Assembly: GCA_907163375.1 (NCBI GenBank)
Contig: CAJQUW010007481.1
Location: forward strand, 248,001 to 312,000
Length of the DNA: 64,000 nt
DNA from: Prostheceraeus crozeri
Lineage: Eukaryota > Platyhelminthes > Polycladida > Euryleptidae
Direction: 5' to 3'
In this document: positions 43,031 to 54,640 of the stretch, piece after piece
How the letters are laid out: the number at the start of each line of letters is the position of its first letter
Numbering within the stretch: the stretch's first letter is position 1
Notes under the pieces: model-generated
Databases searched by the model: none
Seen by the model: only the letters and a program-made list of their open reading frames with translations
What the model was told of the DNA's origin: nothing
Program-made: the position numbers and the translations under genes

Positions 43031-45280
43031 AGAGCCACAAGAATCATTGATGGACACTCATAAAAAAAGTCTACAATCAATAGCCGAACTGAACATAAAG
43101 GACTCAAAGATTTCTATATGTCTAGATGATATTTTGGTTGGGTAGATCATTATAAGATTCAGGTCATAATGTGATTTTTTCCTACAGCTGTCTAATTTTT
43201 TCTTAATGTCTCTTTTTCCTAATTTACGACTAAATCCATCTGTCGTGTAAAAAACGTTTTTATCCTCTTGAGAATGGTCATGATTTTGGTAGTCGAAATA
43301 TATTGAGAAGATCTTGAAAGTATTTTTATTAATGAAACTTGGCTTTGCCATCAATCCTTGGAAATTTATGATGCACAGCCAAAGCATATAGAAGTAGATC
43401 ACAAGACCTAGAAAATTTTATGAAAAAAATAAATAATAAGATTTATGAAAAAAATTTAAAATAAAAAAAGAATGATTTATAATCACTTCATGCTTCTTAG
43501 AACATTGAAAAATGTAAACAAACTTTGAGAAAACATTTCGTCCGTCGACTAAACTAATATTGCATCTACCAGTAAAGTCAAACTCTGTTGGGAAAAGAAG
43601 ATATTAGAAAAGTTGTTCACCTGCTGTTATAGCAAACTGTGCTATACTGTACATTGCTTTGTTGCAAAAGCTCATTATCATCGCTATCCAACCTCCGGAA
43701 AGGCGGTGACCTGTGGATGATTGCATGATCAGTAATTATAGCCTATAGTTAGGGTTTCATATATTCCCGAATTTCAAAGAACCGGTTCCGGTACCGCTAC
43801 TTTGAGGGAAGGAAATAATACATCAAAGTTCGTGGTAAATGACTATCTTCCTCACCTTGACTGAGATGTCCAGTTAGCAAGTGCACAAGTATTGAAAGCG
43901 TAATTGTTACGCGAATTTCATTTTTATTTATAAAAATTGCATCCATTTTCTACCGAGTTTGGCTTTATAGTCAATAATGAATTCTAATGAAATTGCTAGA
44001 TAGAAAGCTAAACTACAACACAAAGCGAAATGTGATGCGGCTCATCACCTCATACTCAGAGCTGCATGAAGTTTGAAGGTTGCACATAATTCTCTTAGCT
44101 AGATATTGCATTTTCCAACCAGGCCACAAGAACCCGTTGCAGCCTGGAGATATATACTATATTTGATGGCCGAGTTGGACTATTGACAACTTCTAAGTTA
44201 GCGCGCACACAAGAAAATGTATTGTTTTATTTTTATGACTTGAACTTGATTTTGATGCTTAATTCTGCTATTAGACAGTTCAAGGTGTTAGACAGTTCTG
44301 GTATTTCGCATTCACAAAAAACCAATAGCCTCGAGTAGTAAATCTGAAATAACAAAGCAATGAATGGTATGTGACATGATGACGCAAGTATAACGAAAAT
44401 AGTGTCACTCTCAGCTTGGTCGATGAAAAACATAGGAAATTCTTTTTCTTAATCTCACAAATTGTATGAAAACCGAAATGAACAGCTGTGACAATCAAGC
44501 AACATTACTTCGTTCACATGCTTTCACAAATGATTCATTGATTTTGACGGCCAAAAATTATTCATGCAGCAATTTGAATCATGTTATGTATGTATGATGC
44601 AATGTAGAGCAGTTCATCCGTTCAACATTTCAGCTCAATTACGCTTAATGATGATAACAAAGTATCACATTTTCTCATTTGAAGCTAAAACTAATCTATG
44701 CAGTCACTGTAAATAGATTGAATATGTAGTTCCTAACCCCTAGCATCGCGACCCCGGCCTAATTTGTAAAGTAAAATTGGGTCGCTGAGCAAAACACGCG
44801 TGGACCACTGCATTCGGTATCTTCGAAACAGGAAATGACCTCAAAAACTTTCTCAGGATGTTTTAGTTAATAACTTTAACTTAAGAGTTAAATGCCCTTA
44901 AAGTTCACTACCAGGTAGCAGCTCGGTTTGGGGCGTGTGGTTGAATGACAGCTCTCGCCGAGCCGGGTGGCATCTCGTGCCATTGGGTCAGCAAAGGTGT
45001 CATGTCGCATAATGGTGAGATCTATAGTTTTACATATTGACGCAATTGAAAGTGATCAAAAAGCAGAACAAATGATAAGGTCTCTGAAATTTCTGCTGAT
45101 TCAAAAACGGGTTTTGTCGCTTTGTAGATAAAAGAGGACAGGTTCATCAACGCCAATGTTCTCTAAGCCTCTCTTGATTTAGGAGCATTACAATTCTGTT
45201 TTCTGTTGTTATCACGGTGAGATCAAGGAATTCGTCATGATTTGATCAGTAGAATCAGGCAAAGAATAAAATGAAAAATG
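43031..45280. other. Intron, nothing recognised
   Basis: AT-rich. Short frames on the minus strand (43402-43058; 44498-44233) have no known motif. Confidence 0.5.
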
Positions 45281-45989
45281 CAGAGGTGGGTCAATGTGAC
45301 AAAACGTGACAGTATGTGACAATTTTTGATCTTAAAATAAAGTGTGACAAAATGTGTGTTTTTCGCTGCTTGTGTGACAAAATGTGACTATTTCTTGGAA
45401 AAATATTCTGACAGCATATGAACAAAGTCACAGAGGAGTATTAACTTCGTTTGAATGAAATAACGAAGTCATGTTTTCCAGGAGGTCTTTATTCCAATGT
45501 TCCTATATTCTTTGATGATTATTTGTATTAGGGTTACAAAGATTGATATTTCCCCCTTTCTTGCTCCAAATTGCGACTTGTACTTGACCCGCCAGGCAAG
45601 TCCTTCCTATAATGCACGCGGATGTATTTATATTTACCACTGATCTGACAGAACAAAAGTAATAGTAATCGCTATAAAACTGAGCGGCATTTATTCACTG
45701 AAAACGAAGTTTTCCTCTTTTCTGTGAAATAATATGGTATGTGAATTCATTTTGTGAAACATCTTCGAGCACGTGTTTATTATGCAATCAATAACTCATG
45801 TTTGCCATAAGTTGAATCATAAATCAATTCGAGACTATAGAAAGAATCGATTGTAATAAGACTACAAGGTTTGAGTGCAATTTTTTCACTTAAAACAAAG
45901 TTAAATGTGTCCCGATTTTGCCCATGCTCTATTTCGTAATTACATCAAATCTCGGGGTAAATGTTGTACACCTTCAAAGGCAATTCTCC

Positions 45990-46197
45990 ATGGGAATGAA
46001 ATGATAGTTTAACGTCGCTACTCCCCCATATTGAAGGCTTGGACGGTTCTGACATAAAGTAGACTTTATTCTGGAGACTTGTGATCTTTTAGTCCGGATG
46101 CCCTTCTTCACTGCTTCCAATGACACTTTCGGGGCTCAATCTCTGGACCGAAAGATCGCTAGATCAAGCACTTAGTCACTGTGCCACGGAGACCACC
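45990..46197 (-). mobile_element. tRNA-derived SINE
   Basis: The minus strand begins GGGTGGTCTCCGTGGCACAG (46199-46180), an A-box-like tRNA head, then TAAGTGCTTGATCTAGCGAT as in serine/leucine-like SINE heads, and a degraded B box (GAGATTGAGCCCC). The body reads GGGCATCCGGACTAAAA, and the tail GACGTTAAACTATCATTTCA resembles the 3' end of LINE/SINE families that finish in short CATT repeats. It ends near 45990. Pol III-type non-autonomous element, mobilised by a LINE (family knowledge). Confidence 0.6.
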
Positions 46198-46244
46198 CAT
46201 ATGGAATAATGATAATATATAAACAATAATAATCAGTAACACTT

Positions 46245-46497
46245 ACTTACTTATACTTATGCGTTTAACGTCCGTTTTCTCCGACTTCGTAGGGTTGGAC
46301 GATTCTTCTCAATGCTGTGGATCGCAGAGCGCCAGCGTTGACGATCGTTGGCGTCATCCGGTTTGAGACCATTCTGCTTGAGATCAGCGGCAACAGAGTC
46401 ACTCCATGTCTTCCGAGGTCGACCTTTTCTTCTTCTTCCCTCTACTTTCCATGTCACAACTTGGCGGACGTAGTCTTCGGGCCCTTTTCGCATCACA
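46245..46497 (-). mobile_element. LINE 3' end fragment
   Basis: Minus-strand 79-codon frame with DYVRQVVTWKVEGRRRKGRP then RKTWSDSVAADLKQNGL and RQRWRSAIHSI. This is the C-terminus of the LINE type seen at 7.4-7.7 kb, followed by a short tail (CGTTAAACGC) and a (TAAG)n-like 3' repeat at about 46242-46257. 5'-truncated insertion inside the hAT-like element. Confidence 0.75.
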
Positions 46498-46955
46498 ATT
46501 ATTACATTAAAGATTTTTCTCGATTTTTTTCCGTTTTAACCCCGTTTGATATATATTATGAATATTGCGTCAAATGCTCTACTTAAAAAATCAGCCAGGC
46601 AAAATTGATAACTGCCAATCTTCTACGCACCGGAATGCTTCAAATTTTTGCAATGTGTTTTCATCAACATGCGACAAAATGTGTCTTTTATGTCAATGAG
46701 CATGTGACAAAATGTGACATTGCGCCCATCGGTATGTGACAAAATGTGATGAATCTCGAATATCAAAATGTGACAAAATGTGTCACAGATCCAAACATGG
46801 CGACCCACCCTTGAAAATGAATCCGATCGGATAGTTGATCATCCATAAACAAGACTTGCTACTGACTGTCATGTATGAAGTGGGAAGAGCTTGTCCCCTA
46901 CCGGTCAGGAGCGGACAGGAATGCTTTATCTCAGCACATGTTTATAGGCCTACTC

Positions 46956-47690
46956 GATGTTTTTTCTCTGGAAAGCGGTCACAAGTCATCGTTCAGATGG
47001 AGTGATATTCCTGGCGCTGCTTTTGTCTAGCGGTTTAAGCAGCTCATCTGCCTGTTCCTCGGAAATTCATGACATCACAGTCAGCTTTTCCAAGTGTCAC
47101 AGTCGGCCGTCAAGCCAAGTTTCTGCAGGGAACAAGACCAAAAAAAGAAACTTTCATATCTTCATGCGCAATAGTCTATGGCTACTACGAGTCTATCGAG
47201 TTTTACCTGTGGGAAGAACTCAGTCTAGAACTATAACTTCGGCATGAAATGTCTTCAGATCATGTATTAAGCAAATTCGTATTTGAGAAGCATTTTATTA
47301 TCGGCAAACACAACATTTTGATTCAAATTAATTGTCAAATTCATATGCATAGCCTATCAGACATATATGATAGGACATTGTCTGATGACACTTCATGACA
47401 AAAGTTATGGCACTGTACGTAGCATTTTTCATTTAATAGATTACAAAGAAAATTGCTGTTTTCACCGAAAACTTCAATGTATAGTCCATTGGATTTACAT
47501 TGTCGTTGATCTTGTCTGGCAAGAAGAGGAACCTGGTGGAACTGTACATACGTGCAGATTCGCAGGAGCCATAGAATATACATCATCTTGTGAAAGTCTC
47601 ATTTTGGCCTCGTTCTCTGCAGACATTCGTTCTGGCGGGCGGACTAATGCAACTGTCTTTGTCTAGAAATCTGTTCTGTCAATCAGCCAA
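46956..47690. repeat. Dispersed repeat copies (family of 36.4 kb)
   Basis: 46975-47240 is related in inverted orientation to 36590-36840 (GCGGTTTAAGCAGCTCATCT; also ATGGCTACTACGAGTCTATC versus the reverse complement of 36633-36652). 47250-47640 resembles 36420-36640 in direct orientation. No coding content. Confidence 0.45.
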
Positions 47691-48375
47691 AGTCACATGT
47701 CCAAAGTTGAATGACTTGCATATTGGACATTTGCCTGATATAAAAAACTAGCACTATCATGTCTCTCTTGCCTTTTGAGCGCGTTGTCTTTTTATAAGAA
47801 TGAGGAGTCGGATATCCTTTTCAAGAGATCCCTTCGAATGATTTTCGACGCGGATTAATGCCATACTACGAGTATGTGAGAGCGGAAGTCCATAGAATAA
47901 TGAGTTTGACATCAAATTCGCGTTTTGCTGTTCATAAATCGATTACTTTGTTCCACTTGTTGTCTGCTTTCATCGTTGCGCATTTATTTTCATTTTGAAG
48001 TCCATGGGAATTGATCATGCTAATTCTAATGAAGTGATGATGATAAATTTTCTTGGTGTTACTTCAAACAGAATAAACGCCATTTTCTCATACTTCATGA
48101 GGATAATGCAACTTGTGCAACTCAATATCTAACTTCAGATCTGCTATTTATTTTTCATTGAGACAACGGCATCCCAGTCAAGAGTATGTAACAAGCTATA
48201 TGAATGCGAAGACACGTGTTTTTTTGGAGACCGAAATGTGTTTTTGGTTTCAGGACGTCTAATTGTTGAGTGATTTCTGGCCTCTACTTTTGAAAAAAAT
48301 AAAATGGCTCTGTGTTCCTAGATCCTGTTGCGACGTTTGATTGAGAAATTCTCGATCCAGAACAAGGCTCATTTC
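47691..48375. other. Intron, nothing recognised
   Basis: No feature identified. Confidence 0.5.
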
Positions 48376-48516
48376 TAGGGATGCAATCGCGAAGCCGCAG
48401 TCCCGCATCATATGGTCTGGCACGCGGATTCAGAATCCTTTAAAATATTTTTAAAGTCCTCGGGGATCATCTTCCTGTAAATTTCCTGTTAGCACAGGAT
48501 ACTTCGTGCATCCCTG
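48376..48516. mobile_element. Small hAT-type MITE candidate
   Basis: TAGGGATGCAATCGCGAAG at 48376 and the reverse complement of the right end, CAGGGATGCACGAAGTATCC (48516-48497), share AGGGATGCA and CGAAG. About 141 bp, with an internal GATCATCTTCCTG. Target duplication not clear. Weak. Confidence 0.35.
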
Positions 48517-50565
48517 CATATGTCCAAATTGCGACATATAAATTTTTCAGCCTATTCCATTTACGATCGTCCGTGCGTCGATCAGAGATGCGGAGTCGGA
48601 GTCGTGAAATGGGCGACTTACTCCAACTCCTGGTTGTGGAGTCAACTCAAAGAAAATGTTGAATTTTCTAAGAACCGTTTTTATCAGCAAATTTCATATT
48701 CTGTCTTGGGTGTAATTTCCTCTTTAAAAATTGTAGTATTCATTAATCATCAGCCCAGAATTTGATTTACAACAGATTGAACTAAATGTTCATTCAGATA
48801 AAGACTATGGACCGTTGAGTTTTACTCATCTGCTGTCAATCTACATGTGCATTGGATCACTCCGATGTTCTTTTAAATGATTTATGGGGTGTGACACATA
48901 TCTCCAGGAAATCGTGACACTGTTTATGAATAGGATTTTAATGAGTTATTGATTACAAGTTAATTAGAGTCGAAAAGTCATTTCAATGTGATTTGTAAAC
49001 AAAGTATCTGCAAGTCATCTACAGGTTTCGCATGAGTGGTCTTTTTACTCAGAATCTCTCCTCTCTGTCTAGTTCAGCACCTGCATGTGTAATGACTTCA
49101 CAACATGTTCTCAGTAAATTCAACAAATATGCGCCATTTCTTTTCCAGTTAGGATGTCTATACAGTTGCACTTCGTATATTTGTTTCGAACGACCACTCA
49201 CATGAAAGAGTACAGAATTTAATGACAGAATAGGATTAACGAAATACCTCCATATTATTGGCCGCCGAGGTCACAGGCTCTCACCACACTTGACTTAAGT
49301 TGAGAAATCTGGAAAACATAAAAGTCTACATTTGTGACGTGTGTACACATATTTCAATCGAGTTATTGACCCAGGTTTGACTCCCGAACCTGCCATTTGA
49401 GTGTTACTTGCTAGAACATTTTAGGAGATGCATGTCAATGTATGACGTTTTTAATATTAAAACATCGTTATTTTGAATGTGTGTATGATTTGAAAATGGA
49501 GTTTTACCAAAAATTGCTTTTGTTGTTAATGGCGCCCCCTTCCGAATTTTTCCGGCCGCCCACCGCCCCCCCCCCCTGCTAGCAATCACATCCCTGACAT
49601 ATACACGGCCTATGGTGAATGGATGTATATGATGCAAGAATCCGCTGTTGTGCATGCGGGAACTTAAGGAATTGATAATAGAAAAAATTAGATAAATAAT
49701 AAAATTATAAAGAAAATTCAGAAAATGTCAAATCAATTGAGTTAAAAGTTACAAATATCAAAAACAAAAATTCCATGATTGCAACAATATAATATTAACA
49801 TGGATTTTTGAAGTCAACAATGTAGGACATTTTGAGGGCGCGTAAGCGCTTGAAAATGTCCTACATTAATGACCGAAAAAATCTTTGTTTATACTATTGT
49901 GCACTATTGAAATGGTCTGGGCAGCAATGTAGGAAAATAGCAGGCAGCAATGCTATGAATACATATGCAGACATATATTTAAATATCTTTCCCATGCATA
50001 TGCATAGATACAGATATCATCAATGCGGCATACATTGTTATCTTCTTTTTTCCACATTGTACCATGGCTAAAGCACACACAATATGGGTTTGACGCTGCT
50101 TGTCGTGGCAGTGCTCAGCAAGATATTCAACAATTCGCTGCTTGTATTAGTAGTGATTATTTTTGTAGACCAGTAGGTATATACATGTAGATTAAATGAT
50201 GTGTAGACCAGCCCTGATACTTTGCATAGTGTCCCGGTTTTGGTGAAATACAATCTGGTCACCTTGATCTAGGGGCTTGCGCCCTATTTTACCCATATTA
50301 CCAATCCTATACAATACTTCGAAAGATATGCTGTCATGCATGGAGGACATCAAGATGTCAGAGATGTTTCAATGCTGAAAACTGTCAAGAAGCTGCATTA
50401 TTGCAAAGAAGGGATGTGTTAGATGCAAGGCCCCAGTTTGTGGCAACCATGTAGTGTACGTTATCTGTGAAAAATGTGTTGAACGAAATAAGTTTGTTGA
50501 ATAATAGAGCTTGTTTGAGTTACATCTTGTTGCTTTTTGATGCATTATGAAAATGCACATGCACG
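48517..50565. other. Intron; only low-complexity scraps
   Basis: GCGGAGTCGGAGTCG (48588-48602) and a C-run near 49567 look like remnants of known repeat types but cannot be assigned. Nothing else found. Confidence 0.45.
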
Positions 50566-50662
50566 TCATATAACCATAAAGATTGCAGAGTGCCAGTTCG
50601 CATGGTCATAGAATAGAAAGATGTCCTCAGCCTTGAACAATTTAAGCACGAAAATTCCCTGG

Positions 50663-50710
50663 CAGCCTTAGACGCTGCGTTTCGCCCTACAAGAGCTCGT
50701 CAGAACTGCT
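50663..50710 (-). ncRNA. Hammerhead ribozyme, inverted copy
   Basis: Minus-strand core CTGACGA, imperfect helix II (GCTC/GGGC), GAAA, CGCAGCG, TC. Helix I is partly lost (AGCAGTT against TAAGGCT). Probably weak or inactive. Confidence 0.6.
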
Positions 50711-50740
50711 CGGAATGGCCCAAACTAGCTTAAATATCAA

Positions 50741-50781
50741 CTGACGAGCCCTTGTAGGGCGAAACGCAGCGTCTACGGCTG
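50741..50781 (+). ncRNA. Hammerhead ribozyme 1 (5' of monomer)
   Basis: CTGACGA (50741-50747), helix II GCCC-TTGTA-GGGC (perfect 4 bp), GAAA (50761-50764), CGCAGCG (50765-50771), TC, then TACGGCTG. The 5' half of helix I is missing because the copy begins at the inverted junction (TATCAA stands where AGCCGTA should be). It could only cleave if another strand supplied that half. Confidence 0.75.
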
Positions 50782-50979
50782 CCAAGAAAATGTTGTGATT
50801 AAATTGTTCAAGTCTGGGGACGTCTTTCTGTTTTATGCCCAGGGGATCTGACACTCTGCAATCTTTATGATTATCAGCTGCAGGGCAAAGCCATGATAAA
50901 TAAACGCAGAGCAGCCTGTTGTGCAGTCCCTCAGCATCGTCAGTCATTTTAGATATTTTAAGCTAGTTTGGGTCATTTC

Positions 50980-51027
50980 GAGCCGTACTGACGAGCCCTT
51001 GAGGGTGAAACGCAGCGTCTACGGCTG
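50980..51027 (+). ncRNA. Hammerhead ribozyme 2, complete
   Basis: Helix I AGCCGTA (50981-50987) pairs fully with TACGGCT (51020-51026). Core CTGACGA (50988-50994). Helix II GCCC-TTGA-GGGT (3 bp plus a G-U closing pair). GAAA (51007-51010). Helix III CGC-A-GCG (51011-51017), too tight for a lone hairpin but self-complementary, as in hammerheads known to work as dimers. The predicted cut is after GUC at 51019. All conserved core positions are present. Confidence 0.8.
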
Positions 51028-51060
51028 TTGTGCTTAAATTGTTTAAGTCTGATGATATCT

Positions 51061-53502
51061 TCTTATGCTGCATATGACGAATGTGTGATTTCAATTGTCG
51101 CGGAGAATATTTGCATAATCAAAATACTTATGAAGAAACATAGATAAGTAGTGAAAATGAAGACATTTCAATCGAGGTAATAGATTTATCATACATTCCT
51201 GGTACCAGACTTTCTAAGTCTGAGGATACTCCACAGTCCCCAGAAACCTTCTGCCGATTTGCCATTATACAATGTACATTCTACATAGATCTATACATGT
51301 GCATCCATAAGCTTAAATATAACAAAAACTCAATGCATACATGGCGTTAACTGAGATAAAAAGGACATTCGGCGTTAGTTCATATATTTGATAACAGCAC
51401 TCAGCATCTTCTATTATCTTTTGCGTAGCGTTAGTTGCTATGTGAAAGTTCTTTTGATAAAGGTTCTGTTTCACCACTGTCAGTTCTGAATTGAGTTACA
51501 TGTAGACAGCCTTCTCCTCATTCGTCTGAGGCATTACCAGTTTTGCCAAGCCATTAAAGTTTAAGCAGGGATGACTATCACCTTCGCCCCCTCATAGATA
51601 CATTGAAAGATTATCCGGTTGAATCGAAATAACTGCCTAATTTTCGAGAAATGATTGTACACAAATTCCTTCAACATAGCAATGCCTACAGATAGCGGCT
51701 TCATTCTGAATGTGAAAGCATTGAATGAAATTCTAGAGGGATAAAGATAGCTTCCTCTTGAGCATTTTTGAATGGGTGGAGGGGCGACCCTCTGGAGCTT
51801 GGCATCGACGCCTATTCCTATTTTCCATAGGTCCACCGCTCCCCCATTTCGAAATCCTGCCTACGTTCCTGTTGTGTTCCTTTTGCCACAACCGAGTAGC
51901 ATAAACGATGGCGTTATTGTTGTGTCATTGTTAGAGTTATCTTGACAATGTTTCAAACCAAAAGAAATGAGTCTCAATAATCGTTATCATGATAAAATTT
52001 GCTTGATCTTCTAGAATGATTGTACAATTTTCTTTTCTTTAATTTTCAACAAAGCTCATCAGTCACTCAGCGTTAAAATATAATCCCTCCAGTCATTCAT
52101 TACCACACTCCAATGTGCAAGATAGCTCGAGTTCCTGCACAGACGAACAGTTGTGTCACAGGATAGAGATATGTTATTCAATTTATATCCCATGCGTTTA
52201 CCAATTGTGTGCAATATTCGTTGGATGAACAATAAAAGCATCTCAATTCATCTGAGATTATCTGAGCTGTGTATCAACAGGTTATGAATTCAGCTGTTTC
52301 TCCCAAAAAATAAACATTATTTGATAAAGGATTAGGAATTGCAGTGATGTTGTCCTTTATGAGAATAGCATTTGATAGATAGTGTGTAAAACCAAAACAG
52401 TGGGATAGAACTATCAGACATTCGAGCAGTAATGCGTTTTAGATCGAACTTTCTCATGAATTGTTTATCTTTCCTCTGATAGATAACTTTTCTAAATTTG
52501 TCTCACCACCCACGCAGTTATCAATAGGGAAGTGTTCTAATCAGCCAACATGCAATGTTCAACAGAATTTCACCTGCACTACATTAACGAACTCGAACAA
52601 GGGAAATTACTTTCTGTATGCGATATGACAACTTGGATGACGCTTTGGTAACGTTGAGCATGCAACGAGTGGCTGTCTGTTTTGATCAGGTTTGTAAAGG
52701 GAAAACTAAAGCGTTGTGTACTGTTGTGATGTGTGTCTCAATGATGAGATAATTCCTTGAAGTTCACGACGTGGCTTAGAGTTGAATTTAACCGGTCCAT
52801 TTCGAATTTTGATCTGAAATTGGGAAACCCAACTGAGTCTAGCTTTGGACCTGTTAGCTTAGTTTATGGCCCTTAAATTACATTTCATTCGGATATAATC
52901 AATTTCTTGGAACATTTCCTCCGCATGTGAATTCATCGAGTCACAGTGCAGTGAGAACCTTGACTGATATCTGACGGGTGTTTCAGGAATCGGATTTCAA
53001 ACATTTCTAATCGGATTGATATCCTGTCTGAAAAAATTTTCGGTCGTCTGGATTATTGTAATTGCATTTGTTATTCATTGGTCTTCTGTCGACAATTGTT
53101 GCAAATTCACAAATAAATGTTTGACTTTATTCTAGTTTAAGGACTACAATTTTCTATCTATGGAATCGAGGTAGCTGTTCACACATCTAAATTAATTACT
53201 CATTTATTTACCGAAGACAAAATAGCGATAACCCTTCGCGGTTCGATGGCCAGATCAATTGTTGATTCAAGGATCCCGTCCGCCTAAGACAATGGAACAT
53301 GCGAGACCGACTGACAGCATCAACTGAAGCACGCCATTGAAAAGTCTTCGGCTATCCTTTTTTCTTAGCAGTAGAGGGTCTTGATAATTCAGATCATGTA
53401 TTTTGCATACTAGTCATGATTGATCACTCGAATACTCGTCCGTGATTTTATCACTTGCAGTTGTGAAAATATGCTTTGGCTCGACACTTGATGAGGCATT
53501 TA
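51061..53502. other. Intron, nothing recognised
   Basis: No gene, repeat or motif identified beyond short chance frames. Confidence 0.5.
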
Positions 53503-53690
53503 AGAAATTTTGGAAAAGCCAAGTTTCTGGTGGTAGGTCTTACATAGCTTCGTTTTTTATCTTGCAATATGTTTCAACCTTATGTCCAAGGTTGGAACCT
53601 TGGACATAGGGTTGAAATATATCGCAAGATTAAAAAATAGAAGTTATTTAAGACCTACCATCAGAAAGTTGTCTTTTCCAAACTTTTAGA
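53503..53690. repeat. Foldback, about 90 bp arms
   Basis: Left arm 53505-53590 and right arm 53592-53688 form an imperfect palindrome turning in CCAAGGTTGGAACCTTGG. Shared outer blocks are TTTGGAAAAG and TGGTAGGTCTTA. No coding content. Confidence 0.85.
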
Positions 53691-54640
53691 ATATTGTATC
53701 ACTTGCAAGTTTTTGGGGTTCTAATCTCCCTTCTCAGATTTTAGCATCTGAAGCGCTGAGCATCTGAGGATAAAGTGGATAGCCTATGCTAGTGATTTTA
53801 CCAATCAGACAGGATTATGTTACAGTAAATTGTGGGTAAGTTCAGATACCCTGATCCTGTGAGGTAGCTTCAAGATGATGTTGTTAGTGTAGTGCAGTAG
53901 CACAGGCACTAAGAAATTATGAACGGTTGAAAGGATGCTGCAATAGTTGGCGTGGCAAGACAGCTACGCAGGAATAAGGACGCTTGGTGGTGCAGCCAAA
54001 GGATCAGCAGACACAGTCAGAAGCCTCCTTCAAGGAATGGTGGTGAGATCCAGCGAACTTGAAAAGAGAAATTTACTTCTAAGGGTGGCGTGACTACAAT
54101 TGATGAACTGTTCGTAGGCATTGAAGCAGTTGAGAGACTTAGGGAACTTGCTTGATCTGAAGGAGAAAATCGGGATTGGCAGAAGCAGATGGAGTACGCT
54201 GCAAAAGAAATTGAAAATTGAAATATTATTCGATACATATGTCGGGAGTAAAACTTGATCATCAGAAAGAACTTCAACATTATTCTGCTTTATGCTAGGC
54301 ATGCTTAACCAAAACATTTTGTGCGTATACCTGATGTGAAGTAAACTAATAATTCAAAAGTATATTGTTCAAAATACTTAGAGAAGCATATGATACAGCT
54401 GAAGGGGTAAAATGATCTTAACATTTATAGTGATGATCACAAAATTTCAACCACCTAGATTTTCTCTCATTTCAATTAAGTTTTGGCAGATAAATGAAAA
54501 TATTTGTTGAAATAAGATTTCCTTGTTGTCCAATGGCTCTGTAGAGCTAGCAAGTCCTTAAAAGTGCCTATGGTGCGTTCGCTGGTGGTCACTTATTTCC
54601 AGATATCCAGATATTAGCGGTTGCGATGCTTGGACTGAGA
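53691..54640. other. Intron, nothing recognised
   Basis: Overlapping minus-strand frames at 54030-54317 have no known motif. Confidence 0.5.

Larger units (their letters stand above)
45281..46813. mobile_element. hAT-like element with GTGACAAAATG repeats
   Basis: The ends CAGAGGTGGGTC (45281-45292) and the reverse complement of GACCCACCCTTG (46802-46813) pair at 10 of 12. Flanks are GAAAAATG on the left and AAAATGAA on the right, giving a possible but shifted 8 bp target duplication. Both ends carry several copies of TGTGACAAAATGTGAC: left in plus (45294-45390), right mostly in plus with reverse copies (46670-46795). About 1.53 kb; no transposase. A tRNA-derived SINE and a LINE 3' scrap lie inside it. 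Confidence 0.6.
50566..51060. mobile_element. Retrozyme-like array with hammerheads
   Basis: Three copies of one unit. Two are in direct tandem on the plus strand (hammerhead 1 at 50741-50781, hammerhead 2 at 50980-51027), giving a 246 bp monomer between the predicted cleavage sites after 50773 and 51019. One inverted copy lies on the minus strand (50735-50566). All carry CTGACGA, a helix II hairpin, GAAA and CGCAGCG-TC. The monomer shares AAATTGTTCAAGTCTG, CTGCAATCTTTATG and AGCTAGTTTGGG between copies. No ORF. This matches metazoan retrozymes: small non-coding retroelements of tandem hammerhead-bounded units copied through circular RNA (known family; assignment here by structure). Confidence 0.75.

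Noticed and set aside
48588-48640. GGAGTCGGAGTCG / ACTCCAACTCC as a MITE end pair
   Set aside because: Too short and simple, with no defined termini or target duplication.
49555-49590. C-run and GCGGCCGG-like words as a transposon end
   Set aside because: No partner end was found; treated as low complexity.
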